Positions 6,624 through 14,980 of a DNA stretch of 22,500 bases are shown piece by piece. The notes below the pieces were generated by a model. That model had not been told where the DNA came from, did no database searches, and saw only the letters and a list, made by a program, of their open reading frames with translations. A program made the translations under genes and the position numbers. Numbering within the stretch: position 1 is the first letter of the stretch; each line of letters begins with the position of its first letter. The stretch is taken from positions 5,001-27,500 of the forward strand of contig CAUYUJ010004539.1 of assembly GCA_963575745.1 (NCBI GenBank). Direction: 5' to 3'. The DNA comes from Prorocentrum cordatum. Its lineage: Eukaryota; Sar; Dinophyceae; Prorocentrales; Prorocentraceae.

Positions 6624-8944
6624 AAAGAGAGAGAGAGAGAGAAGGAGGGGGAAAAAGAGATCTGACTAGCGATAGCGGCGCCCTGTCCCTCCCTACGGCC
6701 CTGAATGACGAAGAGCGGGAAGCGCCTTGCGAGCTCGTCGCTGAGCTTGAAATCCTCGGGCGGACAGCCCACCAGCGATACTGCGCGATGCCCTGATGGC
6801 AGACGGCGTAGCTCAAGATCTCGACGACCTTCGCCGACCTCGACCGACATCATGCCCATGCTCATGTCGGCCTTGGCCTTGAGAAACTCTAAGAACTTAG
6901 CGGGCAATAGCGGTGGGCATGCGTGTGGTAATACTAGGAATTCCACCACCCCGCGTCCGCACATCGTGACGGGCACCGAAGCTCGCCCAACCGGCTTGAC
7001 TTTGCCTCCAACCCCGCAGGCCGGAGGAAGATCGCCCACGTCGTAGGACGCGTGGACTTCGTAGCCGATGTGGTTCAGCGCCTTCCTGAGCTTCTCAAGA
7101 TTCGGCTCTCCCACCAGAGCCGATCCCGCAGCTGCGTCCACGAGAGCGCAGTCCATCAAGTCGTCCAAAGTCAGCTCCCGCGAGACCTCGGCGAGAACGA
7201 GCTCGAGCTGCTCGGCGTCATCGGGCAGCCACGCGCCGCCAACAAGATCGTCGTCGCAGATCTGGCACTCGCCCTCGGCCACCGCGAGGAAGGCGGGGCC
7301 GTCGAAGCCGCGCACGTTGAAGTAGAAACTGTTGGTCTTGTCCGGCTTCGGCTGCGGCTTGCGCTCCTCCTTGAGCCGGTCCTTCTTTGACCTGTAAGCG
7401 TTGCGGCAGTCCTCTTTCCAATGGCCCTTCTGTCCGCAGTCTGTGCACCTGGGTCTTTTCTTTAACTCGCTTTTGCAAATCTTCTTGCCACGACGTCTAT
7501 CGAAGAAGTTTCGATCTATGCGACGAGCGTTTTTCATCTCCTTTGGTTCCTTCCAGGTGCGCTTACGCTTGGTCTCCACGAGCTGGGCGAATACGTGATG
7601 GGCTTCGTCTTCCGCGAGGTCTTGCTGATCTAGCGCTATAAGAAAGCCGTCCGCCTCTGACTCGCTAAACTCGGTCTCGAAGATGTCCACGAACGTGTCG
7701 GCTTCCGCCGCGGACGTCGTCTCATCCTCTTGTTCTTGAATAAACGTCCTTCCCGGAGGTCTGGTTGAGGTCGCCGCCGTCGGAAGCGCAGCCTGTCCGT
7801 TCGAGACGTCCAGATTAAGAAGAGCAGCTCGTATAGATAAGATTTGTTTCTTTCCCGAAGCGAGTGTTGCGAGGTTGATGCGATTTTGATGAGAAAGCAT
7901 TGCAGCTGCTTCGTAATAGCGAGCTTTGATAGAGTCCGTGAGAGTAAGGCCCGCGCTTTCTGCCTGCAGCATTTGTCCATCACGTCTTATCACGTGATCT
8001 GTCAGGCTTTCGCCTTTCTTGATAACGTAGTCAAATAATGCTTCGTTTTGCATCTGCCGATCCTTGTCGCCGGGTCTCTCCCCCGAGAACAAGGTCAAAT
8101 GATCTTCTATCTTATCCACTCCAGAATCTGTGGCGAGAGATAGCCTGATGGTCTTAAATTTGGCCTGGAGCTCGGGAGGAAACGTCTCAAGTACACGATC
8201 TGCTTGCAAGTTGATCTTCAAGGCAGTTCTGCGCGTCCATGCACGCAAGTTGTGAACATATAGGTCCAAGTGCTGCATGCCCGGCCAGGTCGGCGGCGCA
8301 GAATAGTCCCTGGACTTCTCCTCATCCCAAGAAATGGTATTCCACGACCTGGACCACCATAAGCTGCCACCGCCTCGACCGTCTCGATACCTGCCGTCTT
8401 CGTCACGTCCTTGCTCGTCCTTGGGCCTACTGCTGTCCGAAGCGTTGTCCTTCCAGTAGACCTTCTTCCAGTCCTCGGATTTCCAGGAGGCCACGTCCTC
8501 GTCGGTCTTGGAGCTCTGCCACCAACCAGGCGACCACTCCCACACCAACTTGGCTGTCCAGCCCCACGCCCCGGAACTCCACCAGTCCCGGCCGTCGGGC
8601 TTGTCGTCGGGTTTGCCGTCGTGCTGGCCCGCGTCTAGGTTGTTGCCGCCCGACCCCGCAGCCCCGGAGCCCGCTGGAGCTTCCACTGCTGGATCAGGAG
8701 GCTTCTCGCCTTCTGGACCGGTCTCCACGAACGCTCCATGACCTGATTGCCAAGGGTTTGACCCGTGAAACCACGGATCTGACGTCCCTGAATCTGATCT
8801 TCCCCAGGTGGTTCTGGAGCCGGCGTCCCTGAACGTGCCAGCTGTCCTGCTGGGTGCCCTGGAGCGGGAGGGATCTAACGCCATACCTTCACGAGGATCT
8901 TCACTAACCACGCTCCGCTTACCACTGTCAGCATCGCGAGACAT
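6551..8944 (-). CDS. Copia gag and protease polyprotein (N-terminal part)
   Basis: This is the longest convincing ORF, about 797 residues. I chose the ATG at 8944 (MSRDADSGKR); the frame stays open upstream only with a GTG. Residues 1-200 are Trp-, Ser- and Gly-rich. About 215-390 is a helical capsid-like region (WPGMQHLDLYVHNLRAW). A CCHC zinc knuckle (CTDCGQKGHWKEDC) lies at residues 500-513, inside a Lys/Arg-rich nucleic-acid-binding stretch. A retropepsin-like part follows: CALVDAAAGSALVG with its Asp at about 603, then CGVGG and the hydrophobic strand VEFLVLPHACPPLLP. Gag packages element RNA; the protease would cut the polyprotein. The last about 30 residues are a Ser-Leu run encoded by a (CT)n microsatellite, and the stop lies in probable inserted DNA, so the natural C-terminus is lost. 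The DAAAG in place of D-T/S-G makes protease activity uncertain. Confidence 0.87.
6569..6660. repeat. (GA)n / (CT)n microsatellite
   Basis: A long, nearly pure GA run, interrupted by a few AAGG and GGG steps. On the minus strand it is translated as a Ser-Leu run at the end of the gag-protease ORF. It lies just inside the copia sequence at the right-hand border of the proposed nested insertion, so slippage here may also have changed the reading frame. Confidence 0.97.
7100..7153 (-). other. Retropepsin-like active-site block, altered
   Basis: The residues CALVDAAAGSALVG sit where retropepsins carry their catalytic Asp-Thr/Ser-Gly triad within a hydrophobic strand. The Asp is present but is followed by Ala-Ala-Ala-Gly. 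The downstream CGVGG and the hydrophobic strand support the fold. The change is either a family feature or decay; the sequence alone does not decide. Confidence 0.5.
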
Positions 8945-9433
8945 CGTGCGACCGATACGATGATATGTTTCAGACTCCCTCACTCGAGAGCACCTGTGTA
9001 GAACATGCTTGCTAAAGCCGGAACGGCTACGTACGGAAACTGACTATACAATGTCTGGCACATAGCTGGCAACAAGCGCACACGACTTAGAGGGAGTGGA
9101 CAAGGAGAGACACCCCGAGACCACTCCCACGAGACCCCGTGTGCCATCCGCGTGGCCTCAGACCCGCAGCCCAGGCACGGTGGCGGGATGTGCCGAAGGC
9201 CATTCGACAATCGAACGAGCTCCAAGAAGCCTCCCAAAAGGCGCCCAAGAGGCCCTCAGAAACAACACGCAACAACCGCCAGTCGCCATGAGGGGTCGGC
9301 GGTGAGGCGTCAGCCTAAGGATCCGTGAGAACTGGCGGGTCTTGAGGGAATAGCGGACGTTCCGAGAGCGCTCTGGGGCGACTGTCCTCATTCTAGGCCT
9401 GCCTCATGGCCCTCCACACAGTCAAGGAGTAGC
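8945..9433 (-). other. Region upstream of gag; possible leader or LTR, not resolved
   Basis: No gene is seen. If the copia 5' LTR is present it should be here, but with no second LTR in the window it cannot be delimited, and I find no clear TG...CA ends or tRNA primer site. The stretch includes a short motif resembling the dinoflagellate spliced leader (9012-9032) and, at 9219-9262, a few CCAAGA/GGC steps like the minisatellite near 19.5 kb. Confidence 0.4.
9012..9032 (-). other. Weak spliced-leader-like motif upstream of gag
   Basis: The minus strand reads ACGTAGCCGTTCCGGCTTTA and then G. Against the dinoflagellate spliced leader (CCGTAGCCATTTTGGCTCAA, then G) I count 15 of 21 matches, including CGTAGCC and GGCT. 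It lies about 70 bp upstream of the gag ATG on the same strand, where a relic of a trans-spliced mRNA would be. The match is weak and palindrome-driven. Confidence 0.2.
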
Positions 9434-9593
9434 TTTAGGTCGGGCGTGTCCCCCTGCAGGCAGATTTGGGAGGAAAAATAAAACATACCAACACAAATAT
9501 TCAAAAACGGTTTAAATAGTCGAGAAATCGACCCCGCACTATTTTTCGACTATGTTTGAACGTTCCTCCTGTAGAGGGACGTGCCCGACTTAA
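9434..9593. mobile_element. GTCGGGC inverted-repeat element, copy 1
   Basis: The left end reads TTTAGGTCGGGCGTGTCCCC then CTGCAGG; the right end reads CTCCTGTAGAGGGACGTGCC then CGACTTAA. These are about 30-bp terminal inverted repeats. The interior is AT-rich (AAAAATAAAACATA) and holds ATCGACCCCGCACTATTTTT near the right end, shared with the other copies. At 160 bp and without coding capacity it behaves like a MITE. Outer bases such as GTAGC also recur in copies, so TTAA may be internal to the repeat and not its target duplication. Confidence 0.65.
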
Positions 9594-9699
9594 GAGTAGC
9601 TGCGGCAAGCGCGAGCGACGATCACTGGTGGGTCCACGCTTGCACGCTCGGGAGCTTGCGGACTGCCGCCGCGGTGGACAGCAAGCTGGATAAGCTGAT
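9594..9699. other. Short unclassified spacer
   Basis: The first 20 bases (GTAGCTGCGGCAAGCGCG) resemble those following copy 3 of the GTCGGGC element at 22275, which suggests that the repeat extends outward past TTAA. Nothing else is recognised. Confidence 0.3.
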
Positions 9700-9737
9700 C
9701 CCTCCTCCTCCTCCACCTCCTCCTCCTCCTCCTCCTC
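9700..9737. repeat. (CCT)n microsatellite
   Basis: Thirteen consecutive CCT-type triplets with one CCA interruption. Confidence 0.97.
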
Positions 9738-9754
9738 ATTCCCTCTTCCCTCCT

Positions 9755-9960
9755 CTAGCATTAGAAAGCCTAGGATTCGCTAGGGACTGGTTTCCTCCCA
9801 AAACAACGAAAACCCTTCCAAAACCCTTCCAAAACCCTCCCGAAACCCTTCGAAAACCCTGCCGGAGCCCTTCCCGGAGGGCGTTCGGAGGGTTTCGGGA
9901 GAATTTCGGCTATTTTGAAAGGGAACCAATACCTAGCGAACCCTGGGCTTTCTAACTCTA
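9755..9960. mobile_element. Fold-back (inverted-repeat) element, about 200 bp
   Basis: The left arm TTAGAAAGCCTAGGATTCGC (from 9761) and the reverse complement of the right arm, TTAGAAAGCCCAGGGTTCGC (ending about 9956), match with few changes for about 36 bp, continuing through CTAGG and TGGTT. The middle has repeated AAACCCTTCC steps on the left and GGAGGGTTTCGGGAG on the right, so the inner part also folds. TAGCA occurs at 9756-9760 and 9961-9965, a possible target duplication. No coding sequence. Confidence 0.65.
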
Positions 9961-10624
9961 TAGCAGAAGGACGGGGAGGAGGAGAAAGCGGGAGGAGAAG
10001 AAAGCAAGCTGGGGGCAAGGACTTGCTGGGAGGAAGGACCGCAAAATTGTCGAAGAAGCTCGAAAGGCAATATGAAGGCCTTCTCGAACGCTCCGAATGC
10101 CTCCCAAGACCGATGCCACAGCGGCGAAAGACCCTCCAGGATGCTAGGATACAGCTGAGGAAGGTTCCCATTCGTGCCACGTCATGCCAGCAAGCCAGTG
10201 AAATACGCACCTTGTTCAGAGGATTTGCCTCTTTGCTCGTGAGCGTACACGGCGAACGCACACACTAAAAGAATAGCTCAGACACCCCGTCAGAATTCCC
10301 ACCTGAAGCGCCCAAGCAGGAACAAACAAAGGAGAATAGCATCCTGGTTCTCGCTTTACGCGATGAATGCTGGTATGCGACGCGTGGGGGTTGGGGAATG
10401 CGCGCACTTCGCTCTTCATAGCCACAAGGAACCGAAACAGTACCTGCACGATCATCAGAGCCACTCCGTAAAAACATGCATGCCTGGGAGAGGCCTGGGA
10501 GAGGGGGTCATACCTCGGACCCAGAAGAGGCACATGGAGATCTCGAGGCCTCCACAGGAGAACATTCGCTCTCGGAGGTCCGCGCGGATCGCTCTGGTCG
10601 GCACTGGAACATCCCTCCCTAGCG
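9961..10624. other. No gene recognised
   Basis: A purine-rich start (GGAGGAGGAGAAAGCGGGAG) leads into mixed sequence without coding character. The segment CTCTCGGAGGTCCGCGCGGA near 10569 recurs at 12885 and, more loosely, near 18351, so a fragment of a dispersed repeat is present. I see nothing else. Confidence 0.5.
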
Positions 10625-10786
10625 TTAAGTCGGGCCTGCCCCCCTACAGGGGGGATTCTGGACGAAAAACAAAAAATGCGCAAGAGATGCCCCAAAGATG
10701 CCCAAACATGCCCAAAAGATCGTCCCCAGACTAATTTTCTTTACTTTTCTTGAACATTCCCCCTGTAGAGGGACAGGCCGCCTTAA
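10625..10786. mobile_element. GTCGGGC inverted-repeat element, copy 2
   Basis: Flanked by TTAA on both sides (10625-10628 and 10783-10786). The left end reads GTCGGGCCTGCCCCCCTACA then GGGGGG; the right end reads CCCCCTGTAGAGGGACAGGC then CGCC. The interior contains a short ATGCCC tandem (AGATGCCCCAAAGATGCCCA) and GATCGTCCCCAGACTAATTT, the subterminal sequence shared with copies 1 and 3. Length is 162 bp, no ORF. TTAA flanks recall piggyBac-type MITEs; this is inference. Confidence 0.7.
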
Positions 10787-11022
10787 CCCCGGGCGCGCGG
10801 AGCTCGGGAGCGGCCAAGAGGGGGGTGTCCAAGAAGGGGGGGGGGTGCAAATCATGGCCGGCGGCATGTGCGCGGCCCAGGGGGGGGGCCAGCGACGTAA
10901 TGAAATAAGAAGAGGCGCCCTGACATCTGGGGAAATATCATGGCCCCCGCCATGATATCCACCCCCCCCCTGGTCATCACCCCCCTCTTTGCCGCCCCCG
11001 ATTAACCCCGGGCGCGCGGAGC
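10783..11022. mobile_element. 198-bp inverted-repeat element between 21-bp direct repeats
   Basis: A perfect 21-bp direct repeat (TTAACCCCGGGCGCGCGGAG, then C) lies at 10783-10803 and 11002-11022. The 198 bp between them begin CTCGGGAGCGGCCAAGAGGG and end with the inverse of TCGGGGGCGGCAAAGAGGG, giving terminal inverted repeats of about 24 bp, followed by further G-rich pairing. An inner perfect hairpin, ATATCATGGC-CCCC-GCCATGATAT, lies at 10935-10958. No coding sequence. The direct repeats could be an unusually long target duplication or a product of recombination. Confidence 0.6.
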
Positions 11023-11347
11023 GCGCCTGGGGGCGGCGCCGGAGGCGCCTCCGGGGAGGGGGCGCCTCCAGGCGCCTCCAGCGCCGCCCTCCCGCACCGC
11101 CCCCGCGGGAGAGCTGGACTCCACGCGCGGCGCTGTGAGCGCGCAGTCGCGTCGCACCAGCGCGCAGCTCTTTCGCGAGGGGGGTGCTGCCGAAACCGAA
11201 GGGGCCCTGAAACACACACAAATAAAGACACACGCAAATAACAGGATTCCCAATATTTTCCCACATTTTCAAAGTTTTTGTCTTCCCCCCACTTCCCATA
11301 TTTCCCAATATTTTCTGAGGACTGGACGATTCATTGTATCTGTGTGC
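11023..11347. other. GC-rich then AT-rich stretch, no gene recognised
   Basis: The first 170 bp are GC-rich with GGCGCCTCC-type steps. From 11210 the sequence changes to A/T-rich with two copies of CCCAATATTTTC (about 11249 and 11305). No coding or RNA feature is visible. Confidence 0.5.
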
Positions 11348-11584
11348 TTCTTCCCTCCTGAGAAACGGCAAACGCGTGTCGCAAGAGCATTCCTGTTGGG
11401 GCCAGTGTCGAGTGGAGGAGAAAAAAACTGCATGACTATAGACTTCCGGTCCAGAGGTCCGGGCGAACTCCTTGGATCTGCGCTGGATATCCCCTCGCTG
11501 GCGCGCGGAGCCGCCGGGGGGCCTCAGCGCCGATCCAAGAGATCCGCGCGGAGATCCAACAGCTCATGTTTACGCGGTTGTTCC
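11348..11584. repeat. Dispersed repeat B, copy 1 (no insertion)
   Basis: Blocks such as GCAAGAGCATTCCTGTTGGG, GGTCCGGGCGAACTCC, GGATCTGCGCTGG, TGGCGCGCGGAG, GGCCTCAGCGCCGATCCAAG and CAGCTCATGTTTAC match in the same order the segment at 18241-18698. This copy lacks the 176-bp element that interrupts the other, so it shows the empty site (at about 11535-11545). Confidence 0.65.
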
Positions 11585-11920
11585 TACAGCTACACGTTGG
11601 CGGACGGAAAACGGTAATTAGAGATGAAACGTCTTTGGCGCCGGGGACCGCCTGAAAAGCTCACACGATCGGCCCGTATCATAAGGATGCGCGATGAGGA
11701 CGCAAGGGCCTTGGACACGCATTTCGAAGCTCTTCGGGCGGGGCGCGGCCAACGAAATAGGCGAAGGATGCATTGAGGAGGCAAGGATGCAAGGGTACCC
11801 TCGGGAAGGTTGCCCATGCCTACTATTTGTGCGGGTTGACTGTATATCCCTGCGGTGGCACGTCACGGAAGACTTTCCAGCCGCCCTGGGCCAGGCGCCC
11901 TCAACTGCGGACAAGCTGCG
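11585..11920. other. No gene recognised
   Basis: Mixed sequence. GATGCAAGG/GATGCATTG steps around 11767-11795 form a short irregular repeat (GGATGCATTGAGGAGGCAAG). No coding signal is convincing. Confidence 0.4.
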
Positions 11921-12112
11921 CCCCCGCCTCCGCCTCCATCGCCACCTCCTCCTCCTCCGCCTCATTCTCCTCGTCCTCGTCCTCCTCCTCCCCCTCCTCC
12001 TTCTTTCCCTCCTCCTCGTCCTCCTCCTCCTCCTCTTCCTCATTCTCCTCCTCCTCCTCCTCCTCCTCCTCCTCCTCCTCCTCCTCCTCCTCCTCCTCCT
12101 CCTCCTCCTCCT
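11921..12112. repeat. Long (TCC)n trinucleotide tract
   Basis: CTC/TCC triplets with scattered interruptions up to about 12045, then pure TCC to 12112. All long ORFs across it (poly-Pro, poly-Ser, poly-Leu on plus; poly-Arg, poly-Gly on minus) are products of this tract. Confidence 0.97.
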
Positions 12113-12281
12113 ACGGCGCCCCAAGTGTCCACGGAACATCCTGGAATCCTCCCGAATCGCATGGCGCCCACGGGGCGATTCGAGCGCCGGCCCGAACAGC
12201 CCGCGCGAGGGACGCCGAAAGATTGCCCACACTGTCCGGAAGAGGTGGGCAGAAGCGGGAGGCAGGAGGGCGCGGGACTGA

Positions 12282-12500
12282 TGGCCTCCCAGATGGGGCC
12301 GGAGCAGCTGGGGCCGAGGGATCGCGCCGCATCGCCGATGAGTACATCGGCGATGCATCGGCGACGCGTCGGCGATGCACCGGCGATGCATCGGCGATAC
12401 ATCGGCGACGTCGGCGATGCATCGGCGACGTCGGCGTGGGGAAACACGGGCTCCACATCGAACCAGATCGTCGATGCACCAGCGATGCGGCGCGATCCTC
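12282..12500. repeat. Dispersed repeat C, copy 1, with expanded GCATCGGCGATG units
   Basis: It opens with GCCTCCCAGATGGGGCCGGA and a GGATCGCGCCGCATCGCC block, then about ten tandem units of ATCGGCGATGC or ATCGGCGACG type (12325-12435), then GGGGAAACACGGGCTCCACA and GATGCACCAGCGATGCG. The same order appears at 20501-20640 with fewer internal units. The units are partly self-complementary (GCATCGCCGATGC). Confidence 0.75.
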
Positions 12501-13485
12501 CGACCCCGTCCCCAGCTGCTCCGACCCCATCCTTAAGGGGCCCAGGTGGGAGCAGACGGGACCTCCGCCCGCCCCCTGGAGGCCAGAGAGGAGAGAAAGC
12601 CACTCTCGACCCCTGGCCCCAGAAACCCGCGCGAAATTCCGAAGGGTTACCCACTGCGTCCCAAAAATTAATGCTGCATCTCGGGAAACCAAAAGGGACC
12701 GATACCGCTACTCCCCAGACCTCTCCGCTGGTGCGTTCTGACCAGGGCGTCGAAGCAAAGCCAGCGGTGGCGACGGAGGCTACCCAGGAGGCCCAAAAAG
12801 AGGAAAACGAGGGAAGGGTAGAAGTATGGGCACCCTTTCCTCCTCCGAGGATGGCTTTGCGTCCACCGAGCCTGAGCATGCGCTCTCGGAGGTCCGCGCA
12901 GACTTCTCGAGGCCCCGGCGCCAGAGCCTCCCTCTACGATCGGGGATCTTCTGACCCGGGTCAGTCCAGACCCAGATCAGCAGGAAACCAAAAACTGCAA
13001 TGCAGGGGGAAAAAGAAAGCTGCAACGCAGGTCTTCGCAAACCCGGGTCAGCCAATATGCGCGGCCGCCTCGCGGCCACGAGCGGCTCGCTAACCCGGGT
13101 CAGCCAGAGGGGGCCTTCGCAGGATCCTGCAGGATCCGGTGCCGTGGCTGACCCCCGTCTGCACTGACCCCCGTCTCGAGGCTCCCGACCTCTACGATGC
13201 CGCGCGAGGCGCGCCGGGGTTGCCACGGGAGGCGCCACCCAAGAGGGGGGGGGGGGGGGGCAACGCCGACCCCGACCTCCTTTCCGTCGGCGGCGAGGCA
13301 GAGGCAGTCCGCTCCAGCGTGCGGCAAGTCGGGGCAACCGAATGGCCAATTGGCCAACACGCGAGCGAGGGACAAGGACGAGGGCGGCCGCGCGGGGAGG
13401 GGAAAAGGCGCTCGGGCGTGGAAACATTCCGCGTCGAGCGAGCCAGAGCGGCGGGTCTCCGAACCTGTGTGCTGCTTGTTTGGGT
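12501..13485. other. GC-rich sequence with short palindromes, no gene recognised
   Basis: GACCCGGGTC- or ACCCGGGTCAGCC-type palindromes recur at about 12955, 13041 and 13093. A perfect 16-bp palindrome, GGATCCTGCAGGATCC, lies at 13122-13137. A run of G lies at 13245-13260. The long ORFs here are GC-driven and lack recognisable domains. Confidence 0.5.
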
Positions 13486-13691
13486 AATTCGACTCCAAGA
13501 CCTCACCGGGCCAAGCCAAGAGGTACAGAGCAATCGATGGCTTTCGGTGGTCATTCAAGTAGGTCTTCGGTCCCCCCGCACAGAGCACAATTCGACTCCA
13601 AGACCTCACCAAGCCAAGCCAAGGGATACAGAGCAGCCGATGGCTTTCAGTGGCTACGCAAATCGGTCTTCATAACCCCCGCACAGAGCAC
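13486..13691. repeat. Tandem duplication, two 103-bp units
   Basis: Unit 1 (13486-13588) and unit 2 (13589-13691) both begin AATTCGACTCCAAGACCTCA, contain GATGGCTTTC and end CCCCCGCACAGAGCAC. They have equal length and differ at scattered positions. Confidence 0.9.
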
Positions 13692-14269
13692 GGACGGAAT
13701 ACAAGACGGTGCCGCGCGACCGCTTCATCTGCCAATCCCCTCTGCAAAGGCGCTTCCGTGAGCCTCACGCATCCTGCAAGACTCCCAAAAGGCCTCCAAG
13801 ACTCCCCAAGTGACCTTCAGAGTCCCTAAATCGGCAGCAAGGTGCAAAACTGGCATTGCCAAATGCGTCTTTCGATACTTCTATCGCCTGTGCGGTTGCC
13901 GCCTCAAAGAAGACGATATCCACTTCAACACGGCTACACACGAAACTAGAGCCAGGAACACTACGTCTTGCAAACTAGAGCCTGAACGTCTGGGGGTCGG
14001 AAACAACGCATTCCCTTGCCCCGCCATTACTGGCGATCGCCGCAGCCGCTACCAACCAGGAATGCTGCGCCAAAGCCTCAGACCATCATTCTGGGGTCTG
14101 ATGAGGGCATCTGCGCCGGCGTATTCTTGAAGATCGCAAGGACCTCGGGATGACACAAAGCAGCTACTGATGCGACAAGTGAGTGCGAGACGTTGGGGAT
14201 GGGGATCAAGGGTACGGCGCGTGAAGAATGTCATGTCACACTTGTTCAGGAGGGCACGCCGCTGGATGC
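13692..14269. other. No gene recognised
   Basis: Lower-GC mixed sequence, with a short CCAAGACTCCCCAAG-type stretch near 13790. A plus-strand frame at 13810-14130 has no recognisable domain and is not called. Confidence 0.4.
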
Positions 14270-14475
14270 CCCCAGGGGGGGGAGGGGTCCGGGACCCCCT
14301 CCCCCCTCCCCCCTCTCCCCAATCCGTCGTGGGCGGACCCCCCACCCACCCCTTTCCCGATCCGTCGTCGGCGGACCCCCCCCCCCCCCTCCCCACCATT
14401 GGATTCGAAAGTCGGACCCTCCCCCCGCCTCCCCTCCTTTCAAGGGGGAATGTTCGGACCCTCCCCCCTTTACTC
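14270..14475. repeat. C-rich TCGGACCC repeat arm (left)
   Basis: Irregular units combine long C runs with CGTCGTCGGCGGACCCCC or TTCGGACCCTCCCCCC and TTTCAAGGGGGAATG. The same words occur in reverse complement at 16960-17160, so the two tracts are inverted arms around the telomere-like block. Confidence 0.75.
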
Positions 14476-14640
14476 CAGAACCCTAGCTCTGGACCGCCAC
14501 CCCTAACCCTGACCCCCGAACCCCCCAACCCGAACCTTAAACCCTAACCCCAAACCCCAAAGCCCAGACCCTAACCCTATTCCCAATCCTCACTCTATCC
14601 CTCAATCACTGTTCCTTCTTAATATACACCCCCTCCCCCA
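14476..14640. repeat. Short degenerate telomere-like CCCTAA tract
   Basis: Words of ACCCTAACCCTGACC and AACCTTAAACCCTAACCCC type, much decayed, ending in ATCCCTCAATCACTG. They resemble the longer tract at 15855-16925. Confidence 0.8.
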
Positions 14641-14701
14641 GGCGACTGGGGGCCAACCCGATACCATCCCAACATCATGCCGACATCATGCCAACCCGCC
14701 C

Positions 14702-14897
14702 CCCACCATCCCTGTCAAAAACAATACAAACCGCATTCTGCCTCCAAATGTGGAGCATGCGCGGCCAACCCGACGCGACCCCCCCGCACCATTCCTGTCC
14801 AAAAGCAACATGCAAAATACACTTTGGGGCAAAGTCTTGAGTCATGTTCGTGAGGCCCGCGGGCATTTTGTATTGCTTTTGACAAGGACGGAGGGGG
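14702..14897. repeat. Imperfect hairpin with TCCCTGTCAAAAACAAT motif
   Basis: CCACCATCCCTGTCAAAAAC then AATAC at 14703-14727 is inverted at 14864-14892 (TTTTGTATTGCTTTTGACAA, then GGACGG). A direct near-copy (ACCATTCCTGTCCAAAAGCA) lies at 14788. The same word recurs at 15477 and, inverted, near 15005, so it is a family shared across the hairpin cluster. Confidence 0.65.
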
Positions 14898-14980
14898 TGT
14901 CAGCATATTCCATGCTTTGCGCAGGGCTATTATTCCTGAAAAAAACGTACAACAATACACCTCGCGGCTAAATCTGGATC

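Larger units (their letters stand above)
1..8944 (-). mobile_element. Degenerate Ty1/copia-like LTR retrotransposon, truncated by the window edge
   Basis: Read on the minus strand, domains appear in copia order: gag with zinc knuckle, protease, an extra methyltransferase-like block, integrase, reverse transcriptase, RNase H. Integrase before reverse transcriptase separates Ty1/copia from Ty3/gypsy. The RNase H is cut by position 1, so the 3' LTR is outside the window and no LTR pair can be compared. The body carries at least three frame changes, in-frame stops at 3210-3212 and 1330-1332, and a probable nested insertion at about 4322-6558, so it cannot make a full polyprotein as sequenced. The extra block before integrase and the overall wording match dinoflagellate copia elements as I know them; that attribution is inference from recall. 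Confidence 0.9.

Noticed and set aside
5512-6816. 434-codon minus-strand ORF overlapping the (CT)n run
   Set aside because: It consists of a Ser-Leu microsatellite translation followed by a shadow of the 6419-5703 frame, rich in Arg, Gly and Ser without domains. Only the part before 6419 (SDSESQLSSQLNQSDNSQSQ) might be real upstream sequence of that ORF.
8945-9433. Copia 5' LTR
   Set aside because: Expected here, but the partner LTR lies outside the window and no TG...CA ends or primer binding site can be shown.
11855-13093. 412-codon plus-strand Pro-rich ORF and its Ser- and Leu-rich companions
   Set aside because: All result from the TCC tract and GCATCGGCGATG units; no domain, and every frame is open.
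13245-13260. Long G run as a functional quadruplex
   Set aside because: A single homopolymer run; length may also be an assembly artefact, and nothing links it to a regulated gene.
13810-14130. 106-codon plus-strand ORF with several Cys
   Set aside because: No recognisable motif; length is compatible with chance in this composition.
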